Virus record (IMG/VR): IMGVR_UViG_3300026488_000012 | Coordinates: 62,001 to 126,000 of that record | Length of the DNA stretch: 64,000 bases | Source: a virus | Direction: 5' to 3' (one strand) | In this document: positions 63,103 to 64,000 of the stretch, piece after piece | Numbering within the stretch: position 1 is the first letter of the stretch | How the letters are laid out: every line of letters starts with the position of its first letter | Notes under the pieces: generated by a model | The model's database searches: none | What the model was told of the DNA's origin: nothing | Seen by the model: the letters and a program-made list of their open reading frames with translations, nothing else | Translations under genes and position numbers: made by a program

Positions 63103-64000
63103 ATGGTACTTAATCAAAATTTAGCTGATCAAAATTCAGTAAGTAGAGTAAAAAGATGTACAGTTTGTGGAGCAGTATACGGTCGCTCCATAGGAACGCT
63201 GGAAAGATGTGATATCTGTGGCGGTATACTCATAGACGCGACACAAGATGCTTTTCTACAACAAAGAATGAATCAAGGATTCGCGCCATCATATTCGTAT
63301 ATTCCAAATACGCCTAATCATATACCTGGACATATGAATATGTCCAGTAATTCTAATTTATATACACCTCATGTAGGTAATAAAACATTCTTGAAGGACC
63401 TATATGAAAACGGTCTCATCGATACCTATGTGAAAGTCACTTATAGTTTTCAAGAGGCGTACGAGGATAAAAATTGGATTTTACACTACGGTTATGGTAC
63501 AGGTATGTATGGTCTAAAAAATGAAATCACACAAGTAGAACAAGGTGATGTTGGTAGAGATTCATTAACGCTAGGAACGTTGTTTAATGACACAGTAACT
63601 TTGTTAAAAGAAGTGGTACTTGATGAGGATAGTAAAGGAACACTGGATATAGATGCCAGTGTTACGTATATTCGTGGAGACAATAATATAGACAGTATAT
63701 TACAGGTGATTGAATTAGATAACGACGGCGAAAAAGCATTGACCGCAAGTTTAATAAGTGAGGAAAGCAAATGCATAGACGGCGTTTATAAAAAAGCTAT
63801 GCTTCTCACCGTTTATTATTTAAATAGAGAATTAATATTAAGTAATGAAGTCTCTATTACTATCGAAGACGTTGAGTTGGAAGATGGTAATAGAGTACTT
63901 TATATAAGTTCTGATAACTCAAAAACTGTAAGAAGAGTTAACTTTAGAGAAAACACAAACAGTATTTATATCTACGATAACATTAATCTTCTACCAGAAG
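63103..64000 (+). CDS. Zinc-ribbon protein, 3' end outside the window
   Basis: ATG 63103 follows AAAAAGGAGTTAAAA. The frame is open for at least 299 codons to the end of the window. Residues 19-41 form a zinc ribbon: CTVC followed after about 15 residues by CDIC. A Pro/Asn/Ser-rich linker follows (PSYSYIPNTPNHIPGHMNMS), then an acidic strand-rich region. Zinc binding is inferred from the four Cys. Regulatory and structural roles are both possible. Confidence 0.75.
   Translation, partial: MVLNQNLADQNSVSRVKRCTVCGAVYGRSIGTLERCDICGGILIDATQDAFLQQRMNQGFAPSYSYIPNTPNHIPGHMNMSSNSNLYTPHVGNKTFLKDLYENGLIDTYVKVTYSFQEAYEDKNWILHYGYGTGMYGLKNEITQVEQGDVGRDSLTLGTLFNDTVTLLKEVVLDEDSKGTLDIDASVTYIRGDNNIDSILQVIELDNDGEKALTASLISEESKCIDGVYKKAMLLTVYYLNRELILSNEVSITIEDVELEDGNRVLYISSDNSKTVRRVNFRENTNSIYIYDNINLLPE

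Overview
The window is a stretch of a large, AT-rich tailed bacteriophage genome (roughly 30% GC by eye). It is tightly packed with about 65 protein genes. Almost every start is preceded by an AAAGGAG-type ribosome binding site, and operons are separated by compact hairpin-plus-T terminators. Phage identity rests on a large terminase subunit (5745-7880), a jumbo-phage type family B DNA polymerase palm protein (25171-27321), a string of long structural-type genes and an SLT-type lysin. The polymerase, a tubulin/FtsZ-like GTPase (18564-19607) and the C-terminal half of a multisubunit RNA polymerase beta subunit (60023-62263) together point to a jumbo phage with its own transcription machinery. 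No host gene is present, and the host cannot be named from this sequence. No tRNA, CRISPR array, insertion sequence or integrase was seen.

Layout. 1-7.9 kb: the end of an unknown gene, a structured RNA in front of a MYG1-like DHH phosphoesterase, a leftward SNF2-like helicase, two unknown genes and the leftward terminase. 7.9-8.8 kb: a gene-poor 0.9 kb region dense in base-paired elements, probably containing non-coding RNA. 8.8-19.6 kb: short regulated genes of unknown role, an AAA+ ATPase, a broken WDGH-family gene, a RecJ-like DHH exonuclease and the FtsZ-like gene. 19.7-29.8 kb: two related HExxH membrane metallopeptidases flanking a run of small genes and the DNA polymerase. 29.8-47.6 kb: a structural block with a probable baseplate wedge protein, conserved virion proteins, three consecutive MKFLDLD-type proteins that may be internal head proteins, and a candidate hub protein. 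47.6-64 kb: an SbcD/Mre11-like nuclease, unknown and structural-type genes, a lysin with a small membrane protein, a dNMP kinase, the RNA polymerase beta fragment, a second copy of the structured RNA, and a zinc-ribbon gene that runs off the end.

Regulation. A motif of the form TATnTTACTAAA followed directly by aTGCAAtAAAAC lies just upstream of about a dozen genes. Most of these are non-structural. The motif is absent in front of most structural operons, which suggests a temporal promoter class, possibly read by the phage's own polymerase. One copy is part of an exact 106-bp direct repeat (51381-51486 and 59946-60051) that also covers the leader and first codons of two otherwise unrelated genes, one of them the RNA polymerase fragment.

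The most notable undescribed item is a ~118-nt RNA present twice (623-740 and 62326-62446). Its three helices differ between copies by about ten compensatory base pairs while its internal-loop sequences are kept, and each copy ends just before a ribosome binding site. A second RNA candidate, on the minus strand, ends at a strong terminator near 8321.
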